From Chloroflexota bacterium (GTDB lineage Bacteria > Chloroflexota > FW602-bin22 > JACPRP01): a DNA stretch of 64,000 nt. Under the pieces are notes generated by a model that was given only the letters and a program-made list of their open reading frames with translations, searched no databases and was not told where the DNA came from. Position numbers and translations under genes: made by a program. Shown piece by piece: positions 51,628-61,100 of this stretch. Positions within the stretch are counted from its first letter, which is position 1; the number at the start of each line of letters is the position of its first letter. The stretch spans positions 1 to 64,000 of the forward strand of contig JACQUC010000100.1 in the NCBI GenBank assembly GCA_016210495.1. Direction: 5' to 3'.

Positions 51628-51756
51628 ATGAGCAGAAGAAGCCAAACCAAGAGCATCTTCCCGCGGGAACGCCCCAAGTTCTGCATTCACTGCGGCGCCC
51701 GTTCGGAGCCCGGCTGGAAATTCTGCGTCGACTGCGCGCGTCGCATCGGGGGTTAG
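51628..51756 (+). CDS. stand-alone zinc-ribbon protein (42 aa)
   Basis: A 42-residue frame with AGGAG eight bases before its ATG. After a short basic N-terminus, it is nothing but one zinc ribbon: KFCIHCGARSEPGWKFCVDC. This ribbon closely resembles the C-terminal ribbon of the 57297 protein. It may be an independent adaptor for the zinc-ribbon cluster or a remnant of a larger gene. Confidence 0.6.
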   Translation: MSRRSQTKSIFPRERPKFCIHCGARSEPGWKFCVDCARRIGG

Positions 51757-51866
51757 AGAGAAGTGTGAGGAGTTGCGCGACCTCGATCCCGCACGGGCGG
51801 AGGGAGCTCCATCTCGGCTTTCGAGCAGTCGCCGAAGAGCAATTAAATACGACCAGGAGGTGAACC

Positions 51867-52856
51867 GTGAGATGCTCGAAGTGCGGTGCTGAGAACCCCT
51901 CAGGAAACAGATTCTGCGGCTCGTGCGGGGCGACCCTGGCACCCGGCGGCAGGCCGGAAGGGAGCACCTGCGCTTCCTGCGGGGCCGCACTGGCCGAAGG
52001 AGTGAGCCATTGCGGGCAATGCGGCGCGCCTGTCGGCTCGGCGGCGGGTCCTGCCAGCTCCTCTGCTTCGGTGGCTACACCGCCGGCAGTGCAGCCTGGC
52101 CCGGGTTTCGTCGAGGGCACGCTGGCGCCTTTTCTCCGTTCGGTCAACAGGGAGCCCACGGGGCTGGCGGCGGCAGGGGTCGTGTTCGTGGTTGGCGCCC
52201 TGGTCTCCCTGCTAGGCTGGTGGCCGCTCGGCCTGCCCGCGCGCACGATCAACGCCTTCGTGCCGCAGGGCAACTGCGTCGGGGTGGTGCCCGGCTCGTT
52301 CGCGATGTACGTTTGCTCGATGAAGGTCGCCGCCCTCTCGGTGTTCGGCCCGGTAGGGTTGATGGTGCTGCTGATCGTCATGCGCCAAACGGTGACGGCG
52401 TGGTTGAAGACGCTGATGCCGAGGTTGCACACGGAGGCGCGTTTCCTCGTCGGCCCTGTTGCGGCGACCGCGCTGTTCACCATGGCCTGGGCCGGCGTGC
52501 ACGACGCGGCGCCCGGTCGATCGGGGCTGCTTCCTCAGAACGTGTTCCCGGCCGTCGTGGGCCTTTTCACCTTTGCAGTGGGCCGGTACGGGCCGGCCGT
52601 GCAGCGCGCCCTCGGCGCGTTCTTTGATTTTCGAGATCGCTTTCCACGGTGGATGCGGTTTGTGGCGGCGATGCTGGTTCCTCTGGCGCTTTCGCTGATA
52701 ATCACCTATCAACAGCGGGTGTCGCAGGAGACCTTGAAGGAGCAGGTCATCGTCCTGGTGGCGCTGGCCACCAGCTATCTGGCGCTGGCGCCTCGCGCGG
52801 GCGACCTGCTGGCCGGTGTGCGGGAGATGGTCAAAAAACGACAGGGGGGAGGATGA
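51867..52856 (+). CDS. zinc-ribbon multi-span membrane protein
   Basis: A 329-residue protein starting with GTG behind AGGAGGTGA. Two ribbons at the N-terminus (CSKCG...FCGSCG and CASCG...HCGQCG) are followed by a Ser/Pro linker. About six hydrophobic helices follow (for example GLAAAGVVFVVGALVSLLGW and FVAAMLVPLALSLIITY). The ribbons are predicted to be cytoplasmic. No family is recognised beyond the ribbons. The next gene starts four bases after its stop. Confidence 0.75.
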   Translation: MRCSKCGAENPSGNRFCGSCGATLAPGGRPEGSTCASCGAALAEGVSHCGQCGAPVGSAAGPASSSASVATPPAVQPGPGFVEGTLAPFLRSVNREPTGLAAAGVVFVVGALVSLLGWWPLGLPARTINAFVPQGNCVGVVPGSFAMYVCSMKVAALSVFGPVGLMVLLIVMRQTVTAWLKTLMPRLHTEARFLVGPVAATALFTMAWAGVHDAAPGRSGLLPQNVFPAVVGLFTFAVGRYGPAVQRALGAFFDFRDRFPRWMRFVAAMLVPLALSLIITYQQRVSQETLKEQVIVLVALATSYLALAPRAGDLLAGVREMVKKRQGGG

Positions 52857-52860
52857 TCGT

Positions 52861-53514
52861 TTGAAGGCAGGAACGTATCGTGACCGATTGGATGAGCCAA
52901 GGTTGCTGCCGCACGAGATCGCGCTGGGGGTGGCGCTGGCCGGAGCCTCCGGCGCGGCGGTGCTGGCGCACACTTTCGGGCCGGTCCCCATGTCCTTCAC
53001 GGCGCCGTTCGTGGTGATGCCCACGGCGTCGGTGCTGGTCATCCTCGCGCTGCTGCGAACGAGGCGCTACCAGCGGCTGCATCTGTTTGCCGGGCGACTG
53101 CTGATGGGTGGCGCGTGGGGGCTGGCCGCGACACTGGCCTACGACGCGATCCGCCCGCTACTGAAGCTGATCTTTGGCTTCACTTTCGATCCATTTCGTG
53201 CCATGCCGATCTTCGGCCAGCTCATCACGGGCCTTCCCGCGACGGACCCCGCGTCCCTGGCCGCCGGATGGGCCTATCACTTCTGGAACGGGATCAGCTT
53301 CGGGATGATGTTCGCCCTGGTGCGGCCGCGCGGCGGCCCGATTGCCGGTTTCGTCTGGGCGATGATATTGCAAGGCCTGATGATGGCCGCCTATCCGACC
53401 TTTCTTCAGGCGCGTCTGGACGACCCTGGTTTCCTGGCCACGGGGATAGTTGGCCACGGGCTGTGGGGAATCGTACTGGGCGCCGGTTTGCGGAAAGGAG
53501 GGCGCTATGCGTAG
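52861..53514 (+). CDS. multi-span membrane protein of unknown function
   Basis: A 217-residue protein starting at TTG 52861 with GGGGGGAGG upstream. About six hydrophobic segments are visible (LHLFAGRLLMGGAWGLAATL and IAGFVWAMILQGLMMAA among them), with conserved-looking His/Trp positions such as YHFWNGISFGMMFA and GIVGHGLWGIVLG. It may be a partner of the preceding membrane protein. It overlaps the RHS gene by eight bases. Confidence 0.65.
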   Translation: MKAGTYRDRLDEPRLLPHEIALGVALAGASGAAVLAHTFGPVPMSFTAPFVVMPTASVLVILALLRTRRYQRLHLFAGRLLMGGAWGLAATLAYDAIRPLLKLIFGFTFDPFRAMPIFGQLITGLPATDPASLAAGWAYHFWNGISFGMMFALVRPRGGPIAGFVWAMILQGLMMAAYPTFLQARLDDPGFLATGIVGHGLWGIVLGAGLRKGGRYA

Positions 53515-56500
53515 GCTGTTACCGATACTGGGCCTCGCGCTCGTCATGGGCGCGGTCCCGCCCGACGTCGCCCTGGCGCACGACTGCTCGAGCCTGGTCG
53601 ATTGTTTGCAGACCGCGGGCTACAACGCCGTGGTGGCCATCGTGGGAGGCATCCTCGCCATTATTGCCGGCATCCTGGGTATCTCCATCGCCCAGGTGGC
53701 CAGCGCCGTAAACCTTGACCTTTCCGAGGCGACCGAAGGAGCCCCGGGCGCCGATATCTGGGACCTTCTGGACGCCATGGGGGGGCCGGGAGACAACCCG
53801 TTCACGCACTTCCACGGTGGCCAGGGGCCGGGCCTATGCGGAGGGCAGGGTCTGCCAAACCACTGGGTGAATACGGCGAGCCTCAGTCTGGTTATCCAGG
53901 ACACGATCTTCGCTTCCCGGGGGCTGGGGCCAACCGTCAAGATTCAGCTCAACTACAGCGCTGGCCCAGGCCGGTCCGGAATCCTTGGGCGGAGCTGGGC
54001 TTTCGCCTACGAGTCCAGCATCGCTCAGACCGGCGACACGATCGTCCTGTGGAAGGGCTCGGGCCAGAGGCTGCGGTACCAAGCAGGCGCCTCGGCTGGC
54101 CGTGACAACCCGCAAGCTCCGCGCGAAGCGGTTTCCGTCGACGGAAAGCTTGATCGTCTGGTCGATCACGGAGGATACTGGCTTTTCAGCGAAAAGGACA
54201 CTCGCCTGGTATACCGTTACGACAAATCCCCGGGCGGCGCTGCCCGGCTGGTCTCCATCGCCGACAACAGCGGAAACCTGGTCGAGATCAGCTACAACCA
54301 GGACGGAACCATTACGGCCATTACTGACGCCTCGGGCCGATCCACTCACCTGGCCTACGACGGCCAGCGGCGCTGCTCCTCGCTCGTCGTCCCGGGCGGC
54401 CACCGGGCGGAGTTCGCTTATGATCCGCGGGGTAACCTGGCGCAGGTGGTCGATCTGCAGGGTGTCGTCACCAACTACGAATACGATGCCGAGCACTACC
54501 TCGTTCGAATGATCGTGGGCGGCAGTCGCAAGACCACCACGTTTGTGTACCAGGCAGGTGGGCAGAGCAAGCGCATCGCCGGGGTAACGGATGCGGAAGG
54601 AAACACCACTCGCTACGAGATGGCTTCGGTCGACCCGCGGCAGGTTAGAGTCGTCGATCCGGAAGGGAAGGCCACCCTTTACTGCAGCACGAAGGAGGGG
54701 CTCACCGAGCGGATCGTGGACCCGGCGGGGAGCGTCGTCCAGTTCGGCTATGCCCGGGGTCTCAGGGTGAGCAGTAGCGGTCGCAACGGCCAGATGATTC
54801 AAAGGGAGTACGACGCGAGGGGCAACGTCATCAGAATCACGGATCCCTTGGGCAATTCGTGGTCGCGCGCTTACGACGCGCACGACAACCTGGTCTCGGC
54901 GACCAATCCGCTGGGAGGGGCTGCGCGCTACGCCTACGACCAGCAGCATCGCTTGGTCAGGATGACCTCGCCCACAGGGAGGGCGTCGACCTACGACTAC
55001 GACGCCAGGGGACTCCTCGTCGCGACGACCGACCCGGGCGGCAACAGGACCACTTTCGGCTACGATCGGTTTGGCAATCTCGCCGAGGTCGCCAGTCCGG
55101 TCGGGGACACCATAGGGGTTGCCTACGACGAGCAAGGTCTGGCGCTGCGGTCAATCACCGACCCTCGCGGGAATACCACCCAGGCTCAGTACGACCGCAA
55201 CAACCGGCTGACCCAGGTCGTTCATCCCGATGCCTCCAGCAGGACGCACCTCTACGATTGCTGCGCGGGGATAGCCACGATCGACGAGAACGGAAACCGA
55301 ACCGAATACGTGCGCGGCGAAACCCTGAGCATCCAGCAGCACATCGACGCGATGTGGAATCGCAGCAGCTACAGCTACGATCGCAACGGCCGGCTGGTCG
55401 CGGCGGTCGATCCTCTGGGCAGGCGCTGGACCCTGACCTACGACGACGTCGGCCGACTGGCTCGGTTCACGGATCCCACCGGCCAGGCGCTGCAGATGGG
55501 CTACGACCGGGGGGGCAACTTGCTCTCCCTCGAGGACCAGCGGGGCCATCGAACGCGCTCTACCTATGACGCGCGGGCTCTGGTGACGCAGGTAACCGAT
55601 CCGCTCGGAGCCGCCAGGGGCTTGGCGTGGGACGCGCTGGGTCGTCTGGACACGATAACCAACGCCCGTGGTGGGAGGATCAAGCATGCTTACGATGCCG
55701 ATGGCCGGCTGACGTCGAAATCATGCGACGGCGTTCAGGTCGCCGTCTTCCAGTACGACGCGGTTGGCAACTTCAGCGCGGCCCGCGATTCCAGCGGCGA
55801 GACCGCCTACTCGTATGATGGCGCCGGTCGAGTGATTTCCATCGTCTATCCGGACGGCCTGAGGCTATCCTTCTCGTACGACGCCGCGAGCAACGTCCAT
55901 ACCATCACCTACCCGGGTGGGATGGTCGTCGAATACGCCTACGATGTACGGGACCGCGTGAGCCGCATCGCCTGGGGGAATGCCTCCGTGTCCCTGGCCT
56001 ACGACGCGGCGGGCAACCTGCTCGGCGAGTCACGCTCCAACGGCACGGCCAGCGCCTACCGCTACAACGCCAACCGGGTGTTCACCGAGATCGTGCACCA
56101 GAGAGGGTCGGAGAAGTTCATCAGGTTCGCCTACAACAGCGATGGAAAGATCACACGTGAATCGGCCGTCCTGCCCCTGGAGGCGCTCCCCGAAGCGATA
56201 TCGGTTGCCACCACCTACAATGACGCGAATCAGATCGTGACCCGAGGGTCCGACGCTTACGTCTACGATGGCGACGGCAATCTGGTCGAAATCGGCAACG
56301 GGAAGTGGCGCGCCGCCTACGATGCGGAGAATCGGCCGGTGCAGATTCGCCGTGATGGCCAGACGACCTCATACAGCTACGACGCCCTGGGCCACCGAAC
56401 GCGAGTGGCCAAAGGCGCGTCGGCCAGAAACTATCATCACGACAGCATCGGCCGGCTCATGTTCGAGACGGATGATAGTGGACGCGTGGTGGCCTGCTAT

Positions 56501-57274
56501 GTTTACCGGGGCCTGGCTCTGGTGGCGCGGGTCATCCCGCACCAGGGGAGCCAGTTCTACCACTTCGACAAGACTGGCAACACCCTGGCCCTGACGGACT
56601 CGGAGGGAAGGGTCGTGGCGGCGTACGCCTACAGCCCCTTTGGCACTGTCACCAATCGGTCTGGCTCCGCCGACGATAATCCCTTCACCTATGTTGGCGA
56701 GTACGGGGTCATGGATGAAGGCGATGGCCTGTTCTTCATGAAGAATCGCTACTATGACTCACACGCCGGGCGGTTCGTGCAGAAGGACCCCATCGGGTTC
56801 GCCGGAGGAGTGAACCTCTACGCTTACGGGGGAAACAACCCGGTTACCAACATCGACCCGGAGGGAACGGAGGCCACGGTAGCGTTGGGGGTCTTCCTAT
56901 TCCTGCTTGGCGCGGGGATCGCCTATCACAAAGCGCAACAACAGGGCAACAAGCTTGGGGGGCCGGGTGGAATCGTCGGGTCCATCAATCAAGCGCTGAA
57001 TAAGCCGCCCGATGCTCCTCCTCCTCAGGTCCCGACGCCGGGACAGGTTCTGGAGCAGTCTGCCGGAACTGTCGGGGTGGTCGCCGAAGGCGCGTACGGG
57101 CCGGTTTCGAAGCTAATAAAGACCTCGGGAGAAAACGCTGTAGACCTTGGGAAGGGCAACATCGGGGGCATCGTGGTACGGGGAATGAAGCAGCAGGTTG
57201 AGGGAGCGTCGGAGACCTCGGATGTGATCGAGCTACTCCAGGGAACTGGAAACACGACGTGTACGGCTCCATAG
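53507..57274 (+). CDS. secreted RHS/YD-repeat protein
   Basis: The ATG has AAAGGAGGGCGCT upstream. The 1255-residue protein has a signal peptide (LLPILGLALVMGAVPPDVAL) and a hydrophobic glycine-rich segment near 50-75. Many YD-type repeats follow (RYAYDQQHRLVRM, YSYDRNGRLVAAVDP and so on), and the standard RHS core end is MKNRYYDSHAGRFVQKDPIG. After that boundary come ~150 residues with one hydrophobic helix and a Pro-rich part. In known RHS systems the core forms a shell around a variable C-terminal toxin. No known toxin is recognisable in this tail. It is encoded among zinc-ribbon membrane proteins rather than T6SS genes. Confidence 0.9.
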   Translation: MRRLLPILGLALVMGAVPPDVALAHDCSSLVDCLQTAGYNAVVAIVGGILAIIAGILGISIAQVASAVNLDLSEATEGAPGADIWDLLDAMGGPGDNPFTHFHGGQGPGLCGGQGLPNHWVNTASLSLVIQDTIFASRGLGPTVKIQLNYSAGPGRSGILGRSWAFAYESSIAQTGDTIVLWKGSGQRLRYQAGASAGRDNPQAPREAVSVDGKLDRLVDHGGYWLFSEKDTRLVYRYDKSPGGAARLVSIADNSGNLVEISYNQDGTITAITDASGRSTHLAYDGQRRCSSLVVPGGHRAEFAYDPRGNLAQVVDLQGVVTNYEYDAEHYLVRMIVGGSRKTTTFVYQAGGQSKRIAGVTDAEGNTTRYEMASVDPRQVRVVDPEGKATLYCSTKEGLTERIVDPAGSVVQFGYARGLRVSSSGRNGQMIQREYDARGNVIRITDPLGNSWSRAYDAHDNLVSATNPLGGAARYAYDQQHRLVRMTSPTGRASTYDYDARGLLVATTDPGGNRTTFGYDRFGNLAEVASPVGDTIGVAYDEQGLALRSITDPRGNTTQAQYDRNNRLTQVVHPDASSRTHLYDCCAGIATIDENGNRTEYVRGETLSIQQHIDAMWNRSSYSYDRNGRLVAAVDPLGRRWTLTYDDVGRLARFTDPTGQALQMGYDRGGNLLSLEDQRGHRTRSTYDARALVTQVTDPLGAARGLAWDALGRLDTITNARGGRIKHAYDADGRLTSKSCDGVQVAVFQYDAVGNFSAARDSSGETAYSYDGAGRVISIVYPDGLRLSFSYDAASNVHTITYPGGMVVEYAYDVRDRVSRIAWGNASVSLAYDAAGNLLGESRSNGTASAYRYNANRVFTEIVHQRGSEKFIRFAYNSDGKITRESAVLPLEALPEAISVATTYNDANQIVTRGSDAYVYDGDGNLVEIGNGKWRAAYDAENRPVQIRRDGQTTSYSYDALGHRTRVAKGASARNYHHDSIGRLMFETDDSGRVVACYVYRGLALVARVIPHQGSQFYHFDKTGNTLALTDSEGRVVAAYAYSPFGTVTNRSGSADDNPFTYVGEYGVMDEGDGLFFMKNRYYDSHAGRFVQKDPIGFAGGVNLYAYGGNNPVTNIDPEGTEATVALGVFLFLLGAGIAYHKAQQQGNKLGGPGGIVGSINQALNKPPDAPPPQVPTPGQVLEQSAGTVGVVAEGAYGPVSKLIKTSGENAVDLGKGNIGGIVVRGMKQQVEGASETSDVIELLQGTGNTTCTAP

Positions 57275-57296
57275 CAAGCAGAAAGGAGCGGATGCT

Positions 57297-57995
57297 GTGT
57301 CCGATATTATTCTAAGCATAGAGTACACTTTCGACGAGCTCAACCGCCTGATCGGAGTGACCTATGGGAGCGGCGCGAAGACGGCGTACACCTACGACTC
57401 GGCCGGAAACCTGACCTCGGTAGTCACCGTGGCCGCTCCGGTAGCTCCGGCCGCACAGGCGCGGCCCCCCGAACCCGTGCTTCCCGCGGCACAGAAGCCA
57501 GCGCAGGTGCCGCCGACGCCGGTCGTGGCTCCGGTCTCCGGCGAAACGGACGACCGCGCCCGCGTGGCGCAAGAGCCCCCGAGGCCCAAGCCCTGGGAGC
57601 CGACGCTCGTGCCCGCGGAACTGCCGCACGTACAGCCGCCTGAGGTGCAGTCAGCGCCGGTGATACCACCGGAAGTGGAACCCCCAGAGGCCGAAGCTGC
57701 GGCGGCGGCGCCGCGGGGGCAACTGCCGGAAGTTAAGGTGGGACCGAGGATGCCTCCGGAAGCGCAACCGCCGGAGCCGAAACCAGCCGCCGTGATGCCA
57801 TCGGAAGGTCAGCCGCCGGAGGTAGGGCCAGCACCGGTGATACCACCGGAGGTGAGGGTAGCACCGGTGGCAGCATCGGAAGGTCAGCCGCCAGCGCCTG
57901 TTTCTGCTGGTCCCAAGTTCTGCATCAAGTGCGGCGCGCGCACCGAGCCGGGCCGCAAGTTCTGCATCCACTGCGGGCAGCGTCTGAGGGCCTGA
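57297..57995 (+). CDS. orphan RHS-repeat fragment fused to Pro-rich region and zinc ribbon
   Basis: A 232-residue protein starting with GTG, AAGGAG nine bases upstream, 22 bases after the RHS stop. The first ~45 residues are one RHS/YD repeat unit (YTFDELNRLIGVTYG, then AYTYDSAGNLTSV). A ~150-residue region of Pro/Glu/Ala repeats (PPEVEPPEAEA and related units, some repeating PSEGQPPE) follows. The C-terminus is a zinc ribbon, KFCIKCGARTEPGRKFCIHC. It resembles an orphan RHS C-terminal module placed behind a full RHS gene, but it carries a ribbon instead of a toxin. I know of no such architecture by name. Confidence 0.75.
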   Translation: MSDIILSIEYTFDELNRLIGVTYGSGAKTAYTYDSAGNLTSVVTVAAPVAPAAQARPPEPVLPAAQKPAQVPPTPVVAPVSGETDDRARVAQEPPRPKPWEPTLVPAELPHVQPPEVQSAPVIPPEVEPPEAEAAAAAPRGQLPEVKVGPRMPPEAQPPEPKPAAVMPSEGQPPEVGPAPVIPPEVRVAPVAASEGQPPAPVSAGPKFCIKCGARTEPGRKFCIHCGQRLRA

Positions 57996-58110
57996 TGGTG
58001 GCCAAGTCGTAAGGCCGTGCACTATGACCTTGAGGCAAGGCATATCCGCTTGTTTGGCCAGAACGCACTACGATGGTCGTGGACGTGACACAGATCGGAG
58101 GATCGCTCCT

Positions 58111-61100
58111 ATGACTGGCAAAAGCAGAATTGCGCACGCGTTCACCAGAATCGGGCTGCTGCTCGGACTCATCCTCCCCTTAATCGCCTCGTCCGTTTTG
58201 AGTCCCACGGCGACGGCTACGCACACTCCTGCCCACGCCCGTGAACAGGCAGAGAAGATCGCCATGGCGATGGAGAGCCTGGGGCTGAAGCCGAACCCCG
58301 AGTTGCGTGGCGGCTTTTGGATGAAGGGCAGCAAGGGCCCGGGGGCGGAGTATGTGAGCGTGGCCGCTGGCCTGCTCACCACCAAGGAGCTCGAGCGAAT
58401 CTACGAAAACAGGAGGCAGGCCTATTTCCAGGGCGGGTACAAGGGGCGCGAAACCCTGGCGGTGGGACTTGACCAGGAGGCCGTTCTGGCGATTCCCTCG
58501 AATTTCCCCGTCCCGGCGGAGACGATGGGAGGTGAGATCTACTCTCTCGCCAGCGCCGAAGGGCTTTTCCGCTGCGGGAACGTTTCGGTCCACATCAGCG
58601 TAAACAAGTCGACCTCCGCACACAAGAAACCTCCCAGGAGCAGCCCGGAGCTGGATGCTCTGCAGGACCGCCTGGCCAAGGAGGGGCAAACGCTCAACGA
58701 GGCGGCAAAAGCTACGGTCAAAGGGCTGCTGCCCCAGGTGGCGAGTGCTCTGTTAGCCAACGATGCCTGCAAAGTCGAAGAGCGCCTGCCGATCATCTTC
58801 ATTCCGGGCGTGGCCGGCTCAAAACTCTACAAGGACTCCGCCCTGGGCCCTGGTCAACTGTGGCCGTTGGCGCCGATCGAAAGCAGAGTGGACCTCGCCC
58901 TGGCATCCGACGGTGTGGCGTCCGCGACGGGCGCCAACATCGTGGTCGGCGACGCCCTGCGGGATACCGGAGTCGACCTGCTCGGCGCTCTCAACTTCTA
59001 TGGCAGCATCGTCAAGTTTCTGGAAGGAAAAGGGTGGAAAGAGAAACACGACCTGGAGGTATTCCCCTACGATTGGCGGTTGGACAACCATAAGCATCTC
59101 GACGCCCTGGACAGACTGATCAACGCCATACGAACCAGAACAGGCAAGAAAAAGGTGATCCTCATCGCCCATAGCTTGGGCGGCCTCATCGCCAGGGACT
59201 ACGTCTACGACAGCGCGGAACGGGCCTCCAAGGTCGATTCCTTCATCACAATGGGCACCCCGTATTGGGGCTCGCCCAAGGTGTATTACGGCCTGATATC
59301 AGGCTACCAGTTTGGCAACCCGTTCGTGCGAAAGCCCTTGATGAAGATTCTGGCCCAAAACATGCCTGCCGCTTACCAGCTTATGCCCTGGGTGCCTTTC
59401 ATCCAGGACAGCGTCTCGGGCAAGCTTCTGACCCTTGAAGAGTCATACGATGATATTCGCTTCAAGGGCTTCGAGGAAGTCAGGCCTGACCGGTTGTTGC
59501 CTGGCCTACTGACGGATGACTATGTTGAAACACGGGACAACGTGTGGCGTCTGAACCCTACCCTGATTAGGCAGGCCGCGTCCTTCCGCGCTCGGGTGGG
59601 AACGAAGCAAAGTCCCAAGCCGCTGCCCGCGGGCGTGAAACAGTACGTAATCATTGGCCAGGGCGTCCGCACGCTGGGCCATTACGAGCTGAAGGATTGG
59701 GAAGCGGGACGCATCTTTCGCTTCGTGACATCGATACCGGGCATCAGGCCCTGGAAGAGCTACCTTGAGCTCGCCAACGGCAGGAAGGTCGTGCTGCAGC
59801 CTTATTTTCACGATGGCGATGGCACAGTGCCCCTGTGGAGCCTGGAAACCTCGACCGCCACTCGATCCTTCTACGTGCCCTACGACGAAAAACTCTTCAA
59901 GCCGGGTGATCCCACCAACCCACAAAAAGACTCGACGGCGCACGGCGACCTGCCCAACAGCAAACGAGTGCAGATGATTGTCGGGGCGCTCGTCGACAAG
60001 GAGCCGCCAGACCCGAGCCTCTGGCAGAAGAAAGCGCCAAAAGATTTCGTTGAGGTCGAAGGTGGATGGTCAAGTTTCATTCAGGGCACGGGATACTCGG
60101 TCGATTTCACGCTCTACTCCGATGCCCATCTGCGTATCGCCGACGAGAGCGGCGGCGCGCTCGGCTTCGACGACGAAGGCGTGATCGAAGAGACCCAGGC
60201 CACTGGCACGTTCCTGGAGATCGACGGCGCGGAATACGCCTCGCTGGCGGATCCTTTGCGGGCTTACGACATCCAGGTCAAAGGCGTACGGGATGGAAAG
60301 TTCACCCTTGTGGTGGATATCGCGAAAGAGGGCAAGGTAACGACCTTCTACTACCCCGAGGTGCCGGTTAAGAAGGGCACATCGGCCCACTTCAAGCTCG
60401 ACCTGGAGCAGACCACCACGACCTTCCCCGAGCTACAGGTCACCACCGACGGCAGGACGAGCAAGGTCTCGGCCCAGGTGCCGCCGCCAGGAGCGACGAC
60501 AGCGGTCGCCGTCCCGGCCACCGCCGGAGGTTCTGGCCCTCCCTCGGCTTCCGTTCCCTCGACGACGGATGGCCGGAGCCCTGCTTACTGGGTGGGATAC
60601 TGGCTGGGATACTATCTTGTGATCGTACTCGCTCTGGCTTTGCCCGTAGGGGGTGTGGTATGGCTGCTTCGGCGCCGCCGGCGCCCTGGAGCGGGGTGGG
60701 GTGGCCCGCGCTATGTCGGTGAAGAGCGAGCTTCGGCAGTGGTAGAGACGTCTACACCAGCGCCAGGTCCCGGAAATGCGGCAGCCGGAAGCGGGGTGAT
60801 GATCTGTCCAAAATGCCGCGCGGAGGCGCGGCCTGAAGCGAAATTCTGTGGCTACTGCGGGGCCAAGCTGGGCGGCAGGTCTTGTCCGCAGTGCAATAGC
60901 GAGGTCGAGCCCGGCGCGCGGTTCTGTGGTTACTGCGGCCAGACGCTAGGCGGGGGAGTGGCAGAGCCACGGATTGACAGACCGGAAGCTGGCGCCAAGG
61001 AACAGCCGGCACGGAAGAGGCGCTCGCGCCTCGTCTGGGTGGCGCCGCTGCTGCTGGCCCTGCTTGTCGCGCCCATCGCCTTCGTGCTGTGGCGCGGCGA

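Noticed and set aside
54859..55569. 236-residue frame inside the RHS gene
   Set aside because: It is a repeat-generated shadow frame, rich in Arg, of the YD-repeat coding sequence.
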